From positions 50,784,314 through 50,817,591 of the forward strand of contig CM044501.1 in assembly GCA_024364805.1 (NCBI GenBank): a stretch of DNA of 33,278 bases. The letters run 5' to 3'. Positions 11,071 through 20,837 of this stretch are shown one piece after another. The DNA is from Euprymna scolopes. Its lineage: Eukaryota; Mollusca; Cephalopoda; Sepiida; Sepiolidae. The position numbers and the translations under genes are program-made. The notes beneath the pieces were generated by a model. That model had not been told where the DNA came from and did no database searches. It saw nothing but the letters and a program-made list of their open reading frames with translations. How positions within the stretch are numbered: position 1 is the stretch's first letter; each line of letters begins with the position of its first letter.

Positions 11071-11325
11071 TTGGTTGTTTATGTTTTACGGCATATCAAC
11101 CCTTTTCAGGGTAATTAATGCCGAATCCAGTGATTTTGAAGAATTTTATTTTCAAGTCGGTTTCTATTTAACCCATAGTTGGGACCCTAACAAGTACTAC
11201 CACTCTGAGTCAGAGTGGACCTTAGGTCAATGGGAATTAGAGTATTGCTTTATACTCCCCAAATCCCGCAAGCTGGGGCCTAACCATCGGATATAGTTTA
11301 AAGTCATATCCAGGATCTTAAATGA
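11071..11325 (+). repeat. Interspersed repeat H, copy 1 (hairpin head)
   Basis: This segment shares long blocks with 28770-29050 (+) and 13232-13416 (-). Examples are TTTTACGGCATATCAACC, AATGCCGAATCCAGTGATTT, TCGGTTTCTATTTAACCCAT, AGTTGGGACCCTAACA and GGATATAGTTTAA. It begins with a (TTTGG)-like tract and a 35-nt imperfect hairpin at 11089-11123 (CGGCAT...ATGCCG). Compared with the other two copies it lacks about 20-25 bp after the GATTTTGAAG block. The frame 11066-11296 runs through it, but the partner copies do not keep it open, so I do not call it coding. Family unknown. Confidence 0.8.
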
Positions 11326-11619
11326 AGGAACACCAACTTCAAAATATAAACAAATCAGAATAATTATATAACTTTTATTTTTAATAATTAAAAACAATTC
11401 TAGAGATATCAGTGATATTTAAAAACATAAACAGTAAACATAGATTGCAAAACATATTTTAAGGTAAGTAATTTTAATAGCTGAATTCCATAAATAAAAA
11501 AGGCGTATGTAGTTATTAGTAGATTTAATTTTATATTATAGTGGTTTTATCTACTTTAAAAATTTTTATGCTTGCATTTAATTTCTGAGGAAAACGAATA
11601 ATCAATTTTATAGTATTTA

Positions 11620-12003
11620 TTATCTCTTCTTCTATTTATATAAATAAAACGAACTCATTTCCCCCCTCCGAGTTTGACCTTAATAGGATTGAAAATCTAG
11701 ACATTTTATGCAGATTTACTATGCACAAAATGCATCACGATATCTGAGGTGTGCTATAGGCATATTACCTATCCACTACTTCGCTGATCGGAGCTTCCTA
11801 TATTTTATCTGGTGAGAGTCCACTGCCAAAACCTGTTACGATCAATGGAAGTAGTAAAGTCTTCTCTCTCTAATAAAGTCATACTTCCATCGCGACCCAT
11901 TTGCACCGTCTGTTCCGCTCACAAGAGACAATTACGAACGAACACCGGTTAAGGTTTTTATAAAAACTGGACTGTAATTTAGGTGAAACGCACCACGATT
12001 ACT
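11620..12003 (-). repeat. Interspersed repeat R, copy 2 (inverted)
   Basis: The reverse complement of this block aligns with 898-1310. The best conserved part is the 28 bp core at 11809-11836, which has one difference from copy 1. The blocks TAGCACACCTCAGAT and AGGTCAAACTC are also shared. The copies face each other across 10.3 kb. Confidence 0.7.
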
Positions 12004-12107
12004 TTTACATTTGTTAAAAACAAAAACAAAACCAATCCAAAAAACTTTACACTTTCTTTCATTAAAATAAAAATTATAATGCTTCAATTCCATTTCATTT
12101 CGTGTCC

Positions 12108-12371
12108 TTCGGCAATTTTAACATTATTTTTTGTTTTTTTTCTATGTAACTTTTCTCTGTTTTCATTTTCCCCATCCTTCCATTATTCAAATTTATTTCT
12201 TCTCTCTTTCCGTTTTCCATCGTTTTTTCGGCAAGTTTAATATCGTTTCTTTTCAATTTTTCTTTTTTTTTCTTTCCTCTGTTTCCGTTTGCACGATCTT
12301 TCAATTTTTTCATTCATTTCTTCTCTCTATCCGGCTTTTCTCTTCCTTCGGCAAGTTTAACATCGTTTCTT
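12108..12371. repeat. ~119 bp pyrimidine-rich satellite, array runs into the assembly gap
   Basis: The phrase TTCGGCAA(G)TTTAA(C/T)AT(C/T)(G/A)TT recurs at 12108, 12227 and 12347, with spacings of 119 and 120 bp. Each unit consists mostly of T/C-rich sequence (TTTCTTCTCTCT type). The last visible unit is cut off by the Ns after CATCGTTTCTT. The + strand units match the purine-rich side of repeat R copy 2. The array length is unknown. Confidence 0.85.
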
Positions 12372-13231
12372 NNNNNNNNNNNNNNNNNNNNNNNNNNNNN
12401 NNNNNNNNNNNNNNNNNNNNNNNNNNNNNNNNNNNNNNNNNNNNNNNNNNNNNNNNNNNNNNNNNNNNNNNNNNNNNNNNNNNNNNNNNNNNNNNNNNNN
12501 NNNNNNNNNNNNNNNNNNNNNNNNNNNNNNNNNNNNNNNNNNNNNNNNNNNNNNNNNNNNNNNNNNNNNNNNNNNNNNNNNNNNNNNNNNNNNNNNNNNN
12601 NNNNNNNNNNNNNNNNNNNNNNNNNNNNNNNNNNNNNNNNNNNNNNNNNNNNNNNNNNNNNNNNNNNNNNNNNNNNNNNNNNNNNNNNNNNNNNNNNNNN
12701 NNNNNNNNNNNNNNNNNNNNNNNNNNNNNNNNNNNNNNNNNNNNNNNNNNNNNNNNNNNNNNNNNNNNNNNNNNNNNNNNNNNNNNNNNNNNNNNNNNNN
12801 NNNNNNNNNNNNNNNNNNNNNNNNNNNNNNNNNNNNNNNNNNNNNNNNNNNNNNNNNNNNNNNNNNNNNNNNNNNNNNNNNNNNNNNNNNNNNNNNNNNN
12901 NNNNNNNNNNNNNNNNNNNNNNNNNNNNNNNNNNNNNNNNNNNNNNNNNNNNNNNNNNNNNNNNNNNNNNNNNNNNNNNNNNNNNNNNNNNNNNNNNNNN
13001 NNNNNNNNNNNNNNNNNNNNNNNNNNNNNNNNNNNNNNNNNNNNNNNNNNNNNNNNNNNNNNNNNNNNNNNNNNNNNNNNNNNNNNNNNNNNNNNNNNNN
13101 NNNNNNNNNNNNNNNNNNNNNNNNNNNNNNNNNNNNNNNNNNNNNNNNNNNNNNNNNNNNNNNNNNNNNNNNNNNNNNNNNNNNNNNNNNNNNNNNNNNN
13201 NNNNNNNNNNNNNNNNNNNNNNNNNNNNNNN
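12372..13231. other. Assembly gap (860 N)
   Basis: Undetermined bases. The left edge is in a tandem satellite and the right edge is inside repeat H copy 3, so repeat collapse is the likely cause of the gap. Reading frames crossing it are artefacts. Confidence 1.
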
Positions 13232-13416
13232 CCCAGGTCCACTCTGACCCGGAGTGGTAGTACTCGTTAGGATTCCAACTATGGGGTAAATAGAAACCGA
13301 CTTCAAAGCAACAAATATATTCTATTTAATTTTTTTTTCTTCAAAATCTTTGAATTCGGCATTAAATAACTTGAAAAGGGTTAATATGTCGTAAAACAAA
13401 AACAACCAACCAAAAA
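13232..13416 (-). repeat. Interspersed repeat H, copy 3 (inverted, cut by the gap)
   Basis: The reverse complement matches the two + copies from the (TTGG)-like start through the hairpin (13357-13391), GAATTC, the TATTTGTTG segment that copy 1 lacks, ATTTAACCCAT, and the ACTCCGGGTCAGAGTGG block. It stops at the Ns, so its 3' part is probably in the gap. Confidence 0.8.
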
Positions 13417-14054
13417 TTGTCCCCTAATTCATATGTATAAATTATCTCAACTTAATTACGTTGGGTTTTTATAACAGTATTTACAAACATCCTCGTGTTA
13501 GATAAGGAGAGATAGAATGGTGCACAACAATGGTAATAGTAAATTTAAAAAAAAACGATCTGTAATCATAATCCTATTCGTGTTATAAGTCACATTTTAC
13601 GAGATGAACAAGATAACAATTCAACCCCTATTATGATCTCCCCTTATAGCAGAGAGGAATTGCCAGACATGATTTTAGGGTCTTGTAAATAATATTTGAC
13701 GAACTTGGAACGCTGCCTAATGCACTTATGAATAGTTGGATATTCAGGGTAGAATAGACTATTAAATTCGCGTTAGTACTTAAGTGTTTGAGGTTTATGG
13801 TAAAGGTGCCAAGAGAGTTGAATACTGGAGAGATTTTCTGTCATTGAATACGCACCGCCAACGGGAGGTGTGGAAATGCACGGGTGGTAAGATACGAGGT
13901 TCGCCTGCGCAGCAGTAGAATAAATAAAAGTCTAATAAATGACAGGCAGGTTGATTGTGTGGCATTCAAACGCAGGAGCTAATACACCTGAGATTAAATA
14001 TGCACAAAGAATCATGGGCACCCCGACGCGAATCTCTGTGCTCACGTAGTGTCA
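13417..14054. other. Unassigned DNA, somewhat less AT-rich toward its right end
   Basis: No coding region or repeat partner was recognised. 13850-14045 has balanced composition (for example GGTTCGCCTGCGCAGCAG) and may be an unrecognised repeat. Confidence 0.35.
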
Positions 14055-14470
14055 TAACCTTTTTTTACATGGTAGTCACTACTTAACAAGGCCCGGAAGC
14101 CACTCGGGGATAAAGGTTATTCCGTGAATATTAATCAATGGGATAATATCGTGGTAATCGCTAGTAATAGCGATTTGATAAAGTGTCTTACTTAAAGGGG
14201 CGGTTTATCAGGAATTTGTTTATGTTGGACTTGAAGACATCAAAGCTGTAGTCAGATGGGAAACAGGCAAAAAGAAGAAAGTTCCACAGGCGTGCACTTT
14301 TAAGAAAGAAGCTTTGTTCATGGAATCTACGTTTTGATTGAGGCACATATAACGAGTGGGGAAATTATTGGTTTCATCTAGATGGTTGTTTTTCGTGAAA
14401 GATTGGCTAGGGGGGACATCTGCGCTGATATTAAACTGCTCACTTATGTGCGCATAAGGATCAAGGCAGA
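14055..14470 (-). mobile_element. 5'-truncated Jockey-like LINE copy (C-terminus and 3' tail)
   Basis: The minus strand carries the same 3' end as the + copy at 17605-18800. It encodes a remnant with QSFTKN and KASFLKVHACGTFF, corresponding to QSFTKN and QSFFLKTARLWNS in the longer copy. The noncoding tail follows: GAGTGGCTTCCGGGCCTTG, then AAGTAGTGACTACCATGTAAAAAAA. The peptide part is out of frame beyond that point, so the copy is dead. On its 5' side lies the CA/TA microsatellite at 14485. Confidence 0.85.
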
Positions 14471-14484
14471 GGTTTATTTTACGC

Positions 14485-14514
14485 ACACACACATACTCAC
14501 GCAGACACACAAGC

Positions 14515-14605
<91 letters not shown>
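14485..14605. repeat. (CA)n then (TA)n microsatellite
   Basis: Interrupted CA repeats to about 14537, then pure TA to about 14605. Confidence 0.95.
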
Positions 14606-14610
<5 letters not shown>

Positions 14611-15103
14611 GGGAGAGAGGCACGAACACATAGAACTATTTTATATATGCACGTATATAAAAACAAAACATTAACACGTAAATACATGCATAGGGTTGAC
14701 ATGTTTCACTTCTTGATATATCCCATTACTTGAATCAATTTTATAAAAATCGCCTACACATGGTATCGACGTTGACGCTTTTCAGCTGCAATAATGCAAA
14801 TTTGTAATAATTTTCTGCTGTTAAACATTTGGAAATATTTACGTTTCCTGGAGTCATATATGTGAGCATTCTAATGAAAATATGTTCGCTCTCTGGCATA
14901 ACACCTGTGATCATCTAATATAATAAAGTCCAATTCTAGTCTGTATGTTTGCTTATCACAATTTCATTAATATCTGCAAAAGTTACATTCTAGCACAAAT
15001 TAATGTCCATACTGAAAACGAATTCAAACCACTACACTTTTATTCCTTTCGCATTTCTATATCTACAATTTAATCAAAAGAAACCTACATAAATAAAATG
15101 TGT
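14606..15103. other. AT-rich DNA without a recognisable feature
   Basis: Nothing supported. Confidence 0.4.
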
Positions 15104-15310
15104 ATTATTTATATTATTTATTCAAATAATTTGTTTATATTATTTATTTATATTATTTATTTATATTATTTATGTATATTATTTATTCGAATTATTTATT
15201 TATATTATTTATTTAAATTATTTATTTATATTATTTATTCAAATTATTTATTTATATTATTTATTTATATTATTTATTTGAATTATTTATTCATATTATT
15301 TATTTAAATA
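15104..15310. repeat. 13 bp minisatellite (TTTATTTATATTA)n
   Basis: About 15 copies of a 13 bp unit, with variants such as TTTATTCAAATTA, TTTATTTGAATTA and TTTATGTATATTA. Variants tend to alternate with the standard unit, hinting at a 26 bp higher-order period in part of the array. The + frame running through it (Ile/Tyr/Leu/Phe only) is a by-product. Confidence 0.92.
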
Positions 15311-15536
15311 ATTAACAAAAGTTTTATAACTTCATTTCTAACTTAATTTTGTAGAACGTGACACACAGGTTTCACCGAAAGACAGATTTAATAAAGGACA
15401 CAGACATATATATGTGTTTGCGCGCATGTATGTGTGCTATTATATAATCAATAAATACATGTTTTTTCATGTCAAGTTTTCCTCTGAGCGCTAATCTATA
15501 GTCCCCCCGCCCTCGTCAAACTTATACGAAAAAATA

Positions 15537-15864
15537 CTCGACTAGCTGAAAGCACTATCAATAATTTTCCCCACCGTTTATCTGAGCCTTAACCTAAACG
15601 TAGATTTTATGAACAAAGCTTCTTTCTTAGAACTGGGCGCCTGTTGCACTCTCTTCCGTTTCCTTGCTTTTCAGGTAAGTACAATATGATCGTCTTTAAA
15701 TCCAACGCGAACGAGTCCTTGATGAGTCGTCCCCTTAAGTTGTCCAATTTACCAACTTTCCACTACAAACGATTACTATGATAGTATTCCATTGACTACT
15801 TCACACTCATTAACCATTATTCTCGAGTGGCCTGCGAGCCTTGATAAGTGGTGATCCATTTGTA
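15537..15864 (+). mobile_element. 5'-truncated Jockey-like LINE copy (3' end)
   Basis: It aligns with the 3' end of the 17605-18800 copy. The block GAACAAAGCTTCTTTCTTA near 15612 matches, as do AAATCCAACG near 15697 and CGTCCCCTTAAGTTG near 15728. The tail TCGAGTGGCCTGCGAGCC then TTGATAAGTGGTGATC also matches. The coding part is degenerate, with indels. The tail ends in a TAA repeat instead of the TA or A runs seen at other copies. Confidence 0.85.
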
Positions 15865-15865
15865 A

Positions 15866-15912
<47 letters not shown>
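15865..15912. repeat. (TAA)n tail of the LINE copy
   Basis: ATA/TAA trinucleotides follow the LINE 3' end directly. Confidence 0.9.
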
Positions 15913-15913
<1 letters not shown>

Positions 15914-16348
15914 GATGCGGCCTTAATTCAGAAACACTGGTCAATCATTGAATGTTGTTAAACTTGATTTTTACTAAAGTATCATCAACAATATGATATA
16001 AAATATTTCCTTTGAATAAATATCGTTTGATATTTAAATGGTAAATCCTATTTCGGTCACGTACATCCTTTGAAACAAAAGTGATGTTGCTATCATTTTC
16101 GTATAACTTAAATTTACTTCAACCATGCGTATTTAAAAAAAAAACAACTAACGCACTAAATTATAGAAAGTTTCATCATAAACATTTCATAATTAATGCA
16201 TTTGCTGTAAAACTTGAATTTTATATATCATGCAAATAATTCCTCGTCATTTAAGAGAAACGTATTTTATTGACTTTGTTTTGTTCCAAAATGTATCAGT
16301 TCTAAATAATAGATTTCCGCACTGCATGATATCGGAACGTCAACATAC
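15913..16348. other. AT-rich DNA without a recognisable feature
   Basis: Nothing supported before the mariner-like end at 16349. Confidence 0.4.
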
Positions 16349-16990
16349 AGGGTGGGACAATAAAATTCTCGCCCTAAAAAGACGGCGTGATTCTATTTCT
16401 GTTTTATGGAAACCGGTTTTCGTTTTTGCTGCAGACCATCTACTAGTTACCCAGTTGTGTACAAAGCTCAAGAGTGATAGGAGCCTTATATCATGTCTGA
16501 AAGTGGCCCAATGTTCAACGAGTAGGATCAGAGATGCGCCGCTGTACAACATATGTTCTCTACCAATAATGGTTGTGACAACAGGGCCATTTCCAGCATC
16601 TTCAAAATTTAAATTCGAACGGTTTAACGCTTGGAAGCACAGCTCAACGAAGTTTCCGACTATGCTTATGGTCTTTGGTGTGGTTTCAAGTGAGAGGCAC
16701 ATCATGCCACATGTTTAAAGTGGGTTTGAAAGTCAACACCAATGTGTACTTAGATGTGCCGAAGAGTGTACTGATCCCCTGGTGCAATCAGGTGGCCGCT
16801 ATCAGACTCCGAGTGTGGTATAGGACTCTGCGCCGGAACACAAGTCCACTCGCCTTGGATTCAAAATGAATGCTACAACTTTGTATTTTTCTCATGCCGC
16901 ACAAGCAGTAAGTTCTTTGATGAGACCGGAGCGCATACGAAATAAATGTTTCTATTTTTATCATAGTTGGATCATAATACTTGACATTTG
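16349..16990 (+). mobile_element. mariner-family DNA transposon remnant
   Basis: An inverted-end-like sequence ACAGGGTGGGACAATAAAA starts at 16349. A transposase fragment lies at about 16650-16850 on +. It reads FPTMLMVFGVVSSERHIMPH in one frame and FKVGLKVNTNVYLDVPKSVL with PWCNQVA in the next. In mariner transposases this part precedes the second catalytic Asp (QQD.APAH). Here the following sequence reads RLRVWYRTLRRNTSPL, in the wrong frame and without that Asp. The N-terminal half is not recognisable and I did not find the opposite inverted end. It is dead and probably internally deleted. Confidence 0.65.
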
Positions 16991-17254
16991 TATTTAAAAC
17001 GTTAAGGCCATTTCAGCAGTTGTTTCTCTACGGTGTAATGTAGACTACAATATATTGTAGACAAAGTCACTATGGAAACGCATGCAAATTCTCTTTCCGC
17101 TGTATCACGGTAGGTTCCCCATTAGAGCAGGCAATTAATATGTTTTATTAAAAAATGGTCTATTTCACTGATTTCCATGAAAATAAAATATTAGAAGAAT
17201 TAAAAATTCGTTGATTCTCATTCAATCACGAACAATGTCAAGTTTTCCTGCTAG
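16991..17254. other. AT-rich DNA without a recognisable feature
   Basis: Expected to contain the right end of the mariner-like element, but no matching inverted end was seen. Confidence 0.35.
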
Positions 17255-17273
17255 TACACACACACACACACAC

Positions 17274-17319
<46 letters not shown>
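17255..17319. repeat. (CA)n/(TA)n microsatellite
   Basis: CA repeats to about 17274, then TA repeats to 17319. Confidence 0.95.
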
Positions 17320-17323
<4 letters not shown>

Positions 17324-17604
17324 AAGCACCTGATCAATAAGTTAATTACAAATTGGTTAGGGGTGCTAAATGCCTTGATGAATGTAGCACTTCAGTTCAT
17401 CAACGAAGTTAAAACTTTCACCGTTGTCAATTGCTGTGGAATATATATTGGGGAAACGCGACTTTTCAAGATTCTGTGTTATTCTCGCGAACCAATAGTA
17501 AAGAATATTTAACCATCAAGTAGGGCTATGACAAGAGCATATTCTTTCTACTGTTTTGACTCTCGAGTATATATCCGACACAGTTGGACACAGTTAATCA
17601 ACTG

Positions 17605-18800
17605 AGAACAACATATGGCATAAGGGTCTACTTCACAAGATTTCCAGCTATGGTATATCTGGAAATGTTTTCTCAATCATTAAATCATGTGTCTCCGATA
17701 GGCTCATAAGAGTAGTGATAGATGAACAAAAATCGGAGGCCTGCAATATAAATGCTGGAATCCCTCAGGGGTCAATCCTGGGCCCAACTCTCTTCCTGAT
17801 CCACATCAATAACCTCCCTAAACACATACTTACATCATTCGTTGACATCTATGCTGATGACACGACCATCTACAGCAACACACCAAAGGCTGTAAATGAA
17901 AAAAGTTCTCTCTGATTCTCTCTCCTCTGATCTCGAGCGCGTGGTTCAGTGGGGGAAGACGTGGCTGGTTACCTTTAATTCATCTAAAACCAAAATCTTA
18001 TCTTTACATCATCAACGCTCTGATCCCCATCTGGCATCAATGGAAATGGATGGCTCTCGTCTAGGTGAGGCTCCGTGTTTTGACAAGCTTCTGGGTTTGA
18101 CCTTTACTCCTGATCTGAAATGGAACACGTACATCAAGTCTGTTGCCAAGGTTGCTGGAAAGATGGTGGGATCCTTCTACCGCTCCAGAAGATATCTCAT
18201 TACTGATGTAATTCTCTATCTATACAAAAGCCAAGTACGTCCAAGGATGGAATACTGTTGCCATATCTGGGCAGGAGCTGCTAAAAACAGCCTATCCTGC
18301 CTTGACAGGGTACAAAATAGACTTCGTGGCTTAGTGGGGGATGCCCTTTTCTCTACCCTGCAATCTCTCTCCCACAGAAGAGACTTTGCGAGTCTATCCT
18401 TGTTTTATCGTTATTTCCATGGCAGGTGCTCGTCTGAAGTCCAATCTCTGGTCGCCCCTCGCCAATCTTTCACGAAAAACACCCGTCCAGCTGAATCCAC
18501 TGTGAAAAATTTCCCCCACTCTTTATCTGTGCCTAAATCAAAACGTGGATTCCATGAACAAAGCTTCTTTCTTAAAACTGCACGCCTGTGGAACTCTGTT
18601 CCGTCTGCCTGCTTCCCACCGGACTACAACGTGGATGTGTTCAAGTCCAACGTTAACAAATTCCTTATGAACCGCCCCCTTAAGTAAACACTTCATCAAA
18701 TATCCACACTAACGTAATTACTTGTAATACCTCTTATCCCTGAGTGGCTTCATGGCCTTGATAAGTGGTGATCACTGTGTGAAAATATATATATATATAA
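17605..18800 (+). mobile_element. 5'-truncated Jockey/CR1-like LINE with 3' tail
   Basis: Homology begins in the middle of the reverse transcriptase (WHKGLLHKISSYGI, about 17612) and runs to a 3' noncoding tail. The tail has CTGAGTGGCTTCATGGCC, then TTGATAAGTGGTGATCAC, and ends in TGTGTGAAAA plus (TA)n at 18785-18799. The start point in mid-RT is typical of incomplete target-primed reverse transcription. Three more copies of this 3' end lie in the window (14055 -, 15537 +, 25864 -). Confidence 0.88.
17612..18687 (+). pseudogene. LINE reverse transcriptase C-terminal half
   Basis: The frame 17715-17915 has NAGIPQGSILGPTLFLIHIN and YADDTTIYS, the palm motifs with both catalytic aspartates. The next frame, 17896-18687 (263 codons), overlaps it by about 20 bp. 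It carries FDKLLGLTFTPDLKWNTYI, RPRMEYCCHIWAGA, LDRVQNRLRGLVGD and FFLKTARLWNSVP, the thumb and C-terminal region of the Jockey/CR1 group. One frame change near 17900 joins them. The 263-codon frame is uninterrupted, so this copy is among the youngest in the window. It lacks the endonuclease and the RT fingers and cannot be autonomous. Confidence 0.88.
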
Positions 18801-19073
18801 AATATATCAACTGATACACACTCGAAAGTCACAACAATGAAAATAATATGCTGTTGTCCTAGACTTAGTAATAACTGATCAAAAAAAGAAGATAAAACAA
18901 ACTGTAAAAGATACAAAATTGACCTTAGGTTGAAGGAAATAATCTGTGTTTTGGCATGTGAGTAAGCAAGTCAAGGTCTATACTACAGCATTCCTGAGTC
19001 GACATTATTAAATACCAGTGGCAATTTAAGTGTATGTACAGAACGACAGGAAACAAACGCCGAGGGAAGCGGA
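18801..19073. other. Unassigned sequence, possibly attached to the 5S-like unit
   Basis: No coding region. The part 18930-19073 lies directly 3' of the minus-strand 5S-like sequence. It could be a SINE body or tail, but I saw no second copy. Confidence 0.3.
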
Positions 19074-19179
19074 TAGCTCATACAGCGCCTAGAATTCTCA
19101 AATGGTCACCCATCTAGTACCAACCAGGGTCAACGTTGCCTTATTTCGGCGATCTGATGTGAACCGGTGTGATTATGCC

Positions 19180-19182
<3 letters not shown>
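19074..19182 (-). pseudogene. 5S rRNA-like sequence (pseudogene or 5S-derived SINE head)
   Basis: The minus strand reads ACGGCATA, then CACATCAGATCGCCGAA, AAGGCAACGTTG, CCTGGTTGGTACTAGATGGG, TGACCATTTG and finally GGCGCTGTA. This is the order of eukaryotic 5S rRNA, including the internal RNA polymerase III promoter region. Differences from the consensus include GTTCACATCAGATCG for GATCTCGTCTGATC and AAATAAGGC for AAGTTAAGC. The first few bases have been replaced by (TA)n. A working 5S gene would be closer to consensus and usually tandemly repeated. A pseudogene or SINE3-type element is more likely. Confidence 0.82.

Positions 19183-19222
<40 letters not shown>
19181..19222. repeat. (TA)n microsatellite
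   Basis: TA repeats directly abut the 5' end of the 5S-like sequence. Confidence 0.95.
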
Positions 19223-19223
<1 letters not shown>

Positions 19224-19781
19224 CAATAAACAATACTTAGTAAAAACCTGAAAACGGTGTGCAGTACTATTGTTGTGCAAAGATATATTAGTCGAGCAAG
19301 TAACTGCTCGACGAACAAAATGTTACTTGGAGACTGCTATTGAGTAATGACGCCGTAGCTACTGCTTGAAAAACAAATTTTTAATTTTCTCGACAAATAT
19401 TTAATGCATTTCTTTGGAATAGTAATAATAATAATCTCCATGTTCTTCTGTTTCATTTCAGATATTATTTTATATAATTTGATATAATATCGATTAAAAA
19501 ATATTTTTAAAAAATCGATCCTTAAGGGTTTTCCAACCGAGAGACTATTTATACTACAAACTTGGCCTTCGGGACAAGATAGTATCTGTTCTTCAGATGC
19601 TGCACTTCCATTTATTGTTCTCTGTCAGAGGAGGAGAAATCACTCACGACTGAGACAAATTTATTTTTCTTCCTTTTCTCCACGTTAAAAACGACTCTAG
19701 TGTCTAACTCTTTCCAGTGGGGGGGCATTGTAAATAGGGACTATTTATACTACAATAACATAACATTTAACTGTCTTCTAA
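19223..19781. other. AT-rich DNA without a recognisable feature
   Basis: Nothing supported. Confidence 0.4.
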
Positions 19782-19926
19782 AACTACTACTACTACTACT
19801 ACTACTACTCTTTAACAGTGTCACTGACTGCTTGCGAGAATTAAAGAGAGAAAGGGAGAGACAAAGAGAGAGAGGTGAGCGTGAAAAAAATGCAGTATGT
19901 TTATATACACACTCTCTCTTTCTATT

Positions 19927-19983
<57 letters not shown>
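19782..19983. repeat. Microsatellite cluster: (ACT)n, purine (GA)n, (CT)n, (TA)n
   Basis: (ACT)n lies at 19782-19809, a GA-rich purine stretch at 19842-19876, (CT)n at about 19906-19948 and (TA)n at 19949-19983. The GA and CT tracts are complementary and could fold back. Confidence 0.92.
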
Positions 19984-19986
<3 letters not shown>

Positions 19987-20264
19987 TTGATGCATTGAAT
20001 GTATCGAAATTTATCGGCAACTGATAAAGCTATGTATTATTGTGTTTTTTAATGAATATGATCCGCACCTTTCAAGGTCGTCGCTTAGTATCGAGAAAAA
20101 ATCGACGCGACAATGGAATTTGTGTTATGGAATTATTCGTACTAATACTACATGCAGACGCGCACACACGACCATTACAGCGTGTTGTTTTCGTTCTTTC
20201 TTTTTTTTTTTGTTTAACGACATTCTGTACCGTGATTGTGTGTGTGTGCGTATATTTATAACCT
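19984..20264. other. Unassigned DNA before the second Jockey-like LINE
   Basis: Contains a T-run and (GT)n near 20205-20250. No gene is supported. Confidence 0.35.
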
Positions 20265-20837
20265 TCCTAGAGCTGGTGACTCAAACAAATTACCGGTTGC
20301 CAACCCTAAACTGCTTAAGGAGGAGATGGTTCTGTCTATCTCCCGGTTTTCATGCTCGTTCTTTGCCTATTAGCCAGGCGTAGAGGTGCTATCACAGGGA
20401 CTCGACAAAATCACCCAGTGGTCGACCTTGTTTCCTGACTAGGGCAATGAACGCAATTTTCCCCACTCCCGCCACACCCCATCCCTCTAAACTGGACACT
20501 GGGGGTGCTTCAGTATCATATAAGTCGGTACAGTTGGACTGAGTTGACTTTTGTCTGATGGGTTGTGAGTACCAGCTTTACAGTTCCTGGAAACTGTTTC
20601 TGATATTGCAGGTGTCCTAACTCTTTGGTAACGCTTAGAGTGGCTGCTCCATCAACAATTGTACAATATAGGGATGTTTGTAGTGTAATGCTGCGCATGG
20701 AAAGGGACCCTGCACTCATCCCCGGTGGGCCTTTATGAGGCCACAATCCTGTAGGCAAAGGCAGCTGATGGTGTACTTGTATTGCATGTCTGATATTCTG
20801 CACAACCACTAGTCCAGCAATCCAGCATCCCTCACTC

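Noticed and set aside
898-12003. The R inverted pair as terminal repeats of one ~11 kb transposon
   Set aside because: The copies are too diverged, the interior is filled with unrelated elements and no matching transposition genes were seen. Two independent insertions are simpler, though the idea is left testable.
12131-13306. Long frames of 310-379 codons
   Set aside because: They cross the run of Ns and are therefore artificial.
15098-15307. 69-codon hydrophobic frame
   Set aside because: Direct translation of a 13 bp minisatellite.
15104-15310. CRISPR-like array
   Set aside because: Units are contiguous with no unique spacers, and the genome is clearly eukaryotic. No CRISPR candidate was seen anywhere.
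16340-16705. 121-codon minus-strand frame
   Set aside because: Antisense to the mariner-like remnant; no similarity recognised in that frame.
17318-17512. Weak GIY-YIG resemblance (CCGIYIGETR) that could be another Penelope-like piece
   Set aside because: Only about ten residues resemble the motif and no flanking Penelope-like sequence follows; kept as a curiosity.
19842-19948. GA tract facing CT tract as a regulatory hairpin
   Set aside because: Both are simple microsatellites; pairing is a trivial result of composition.
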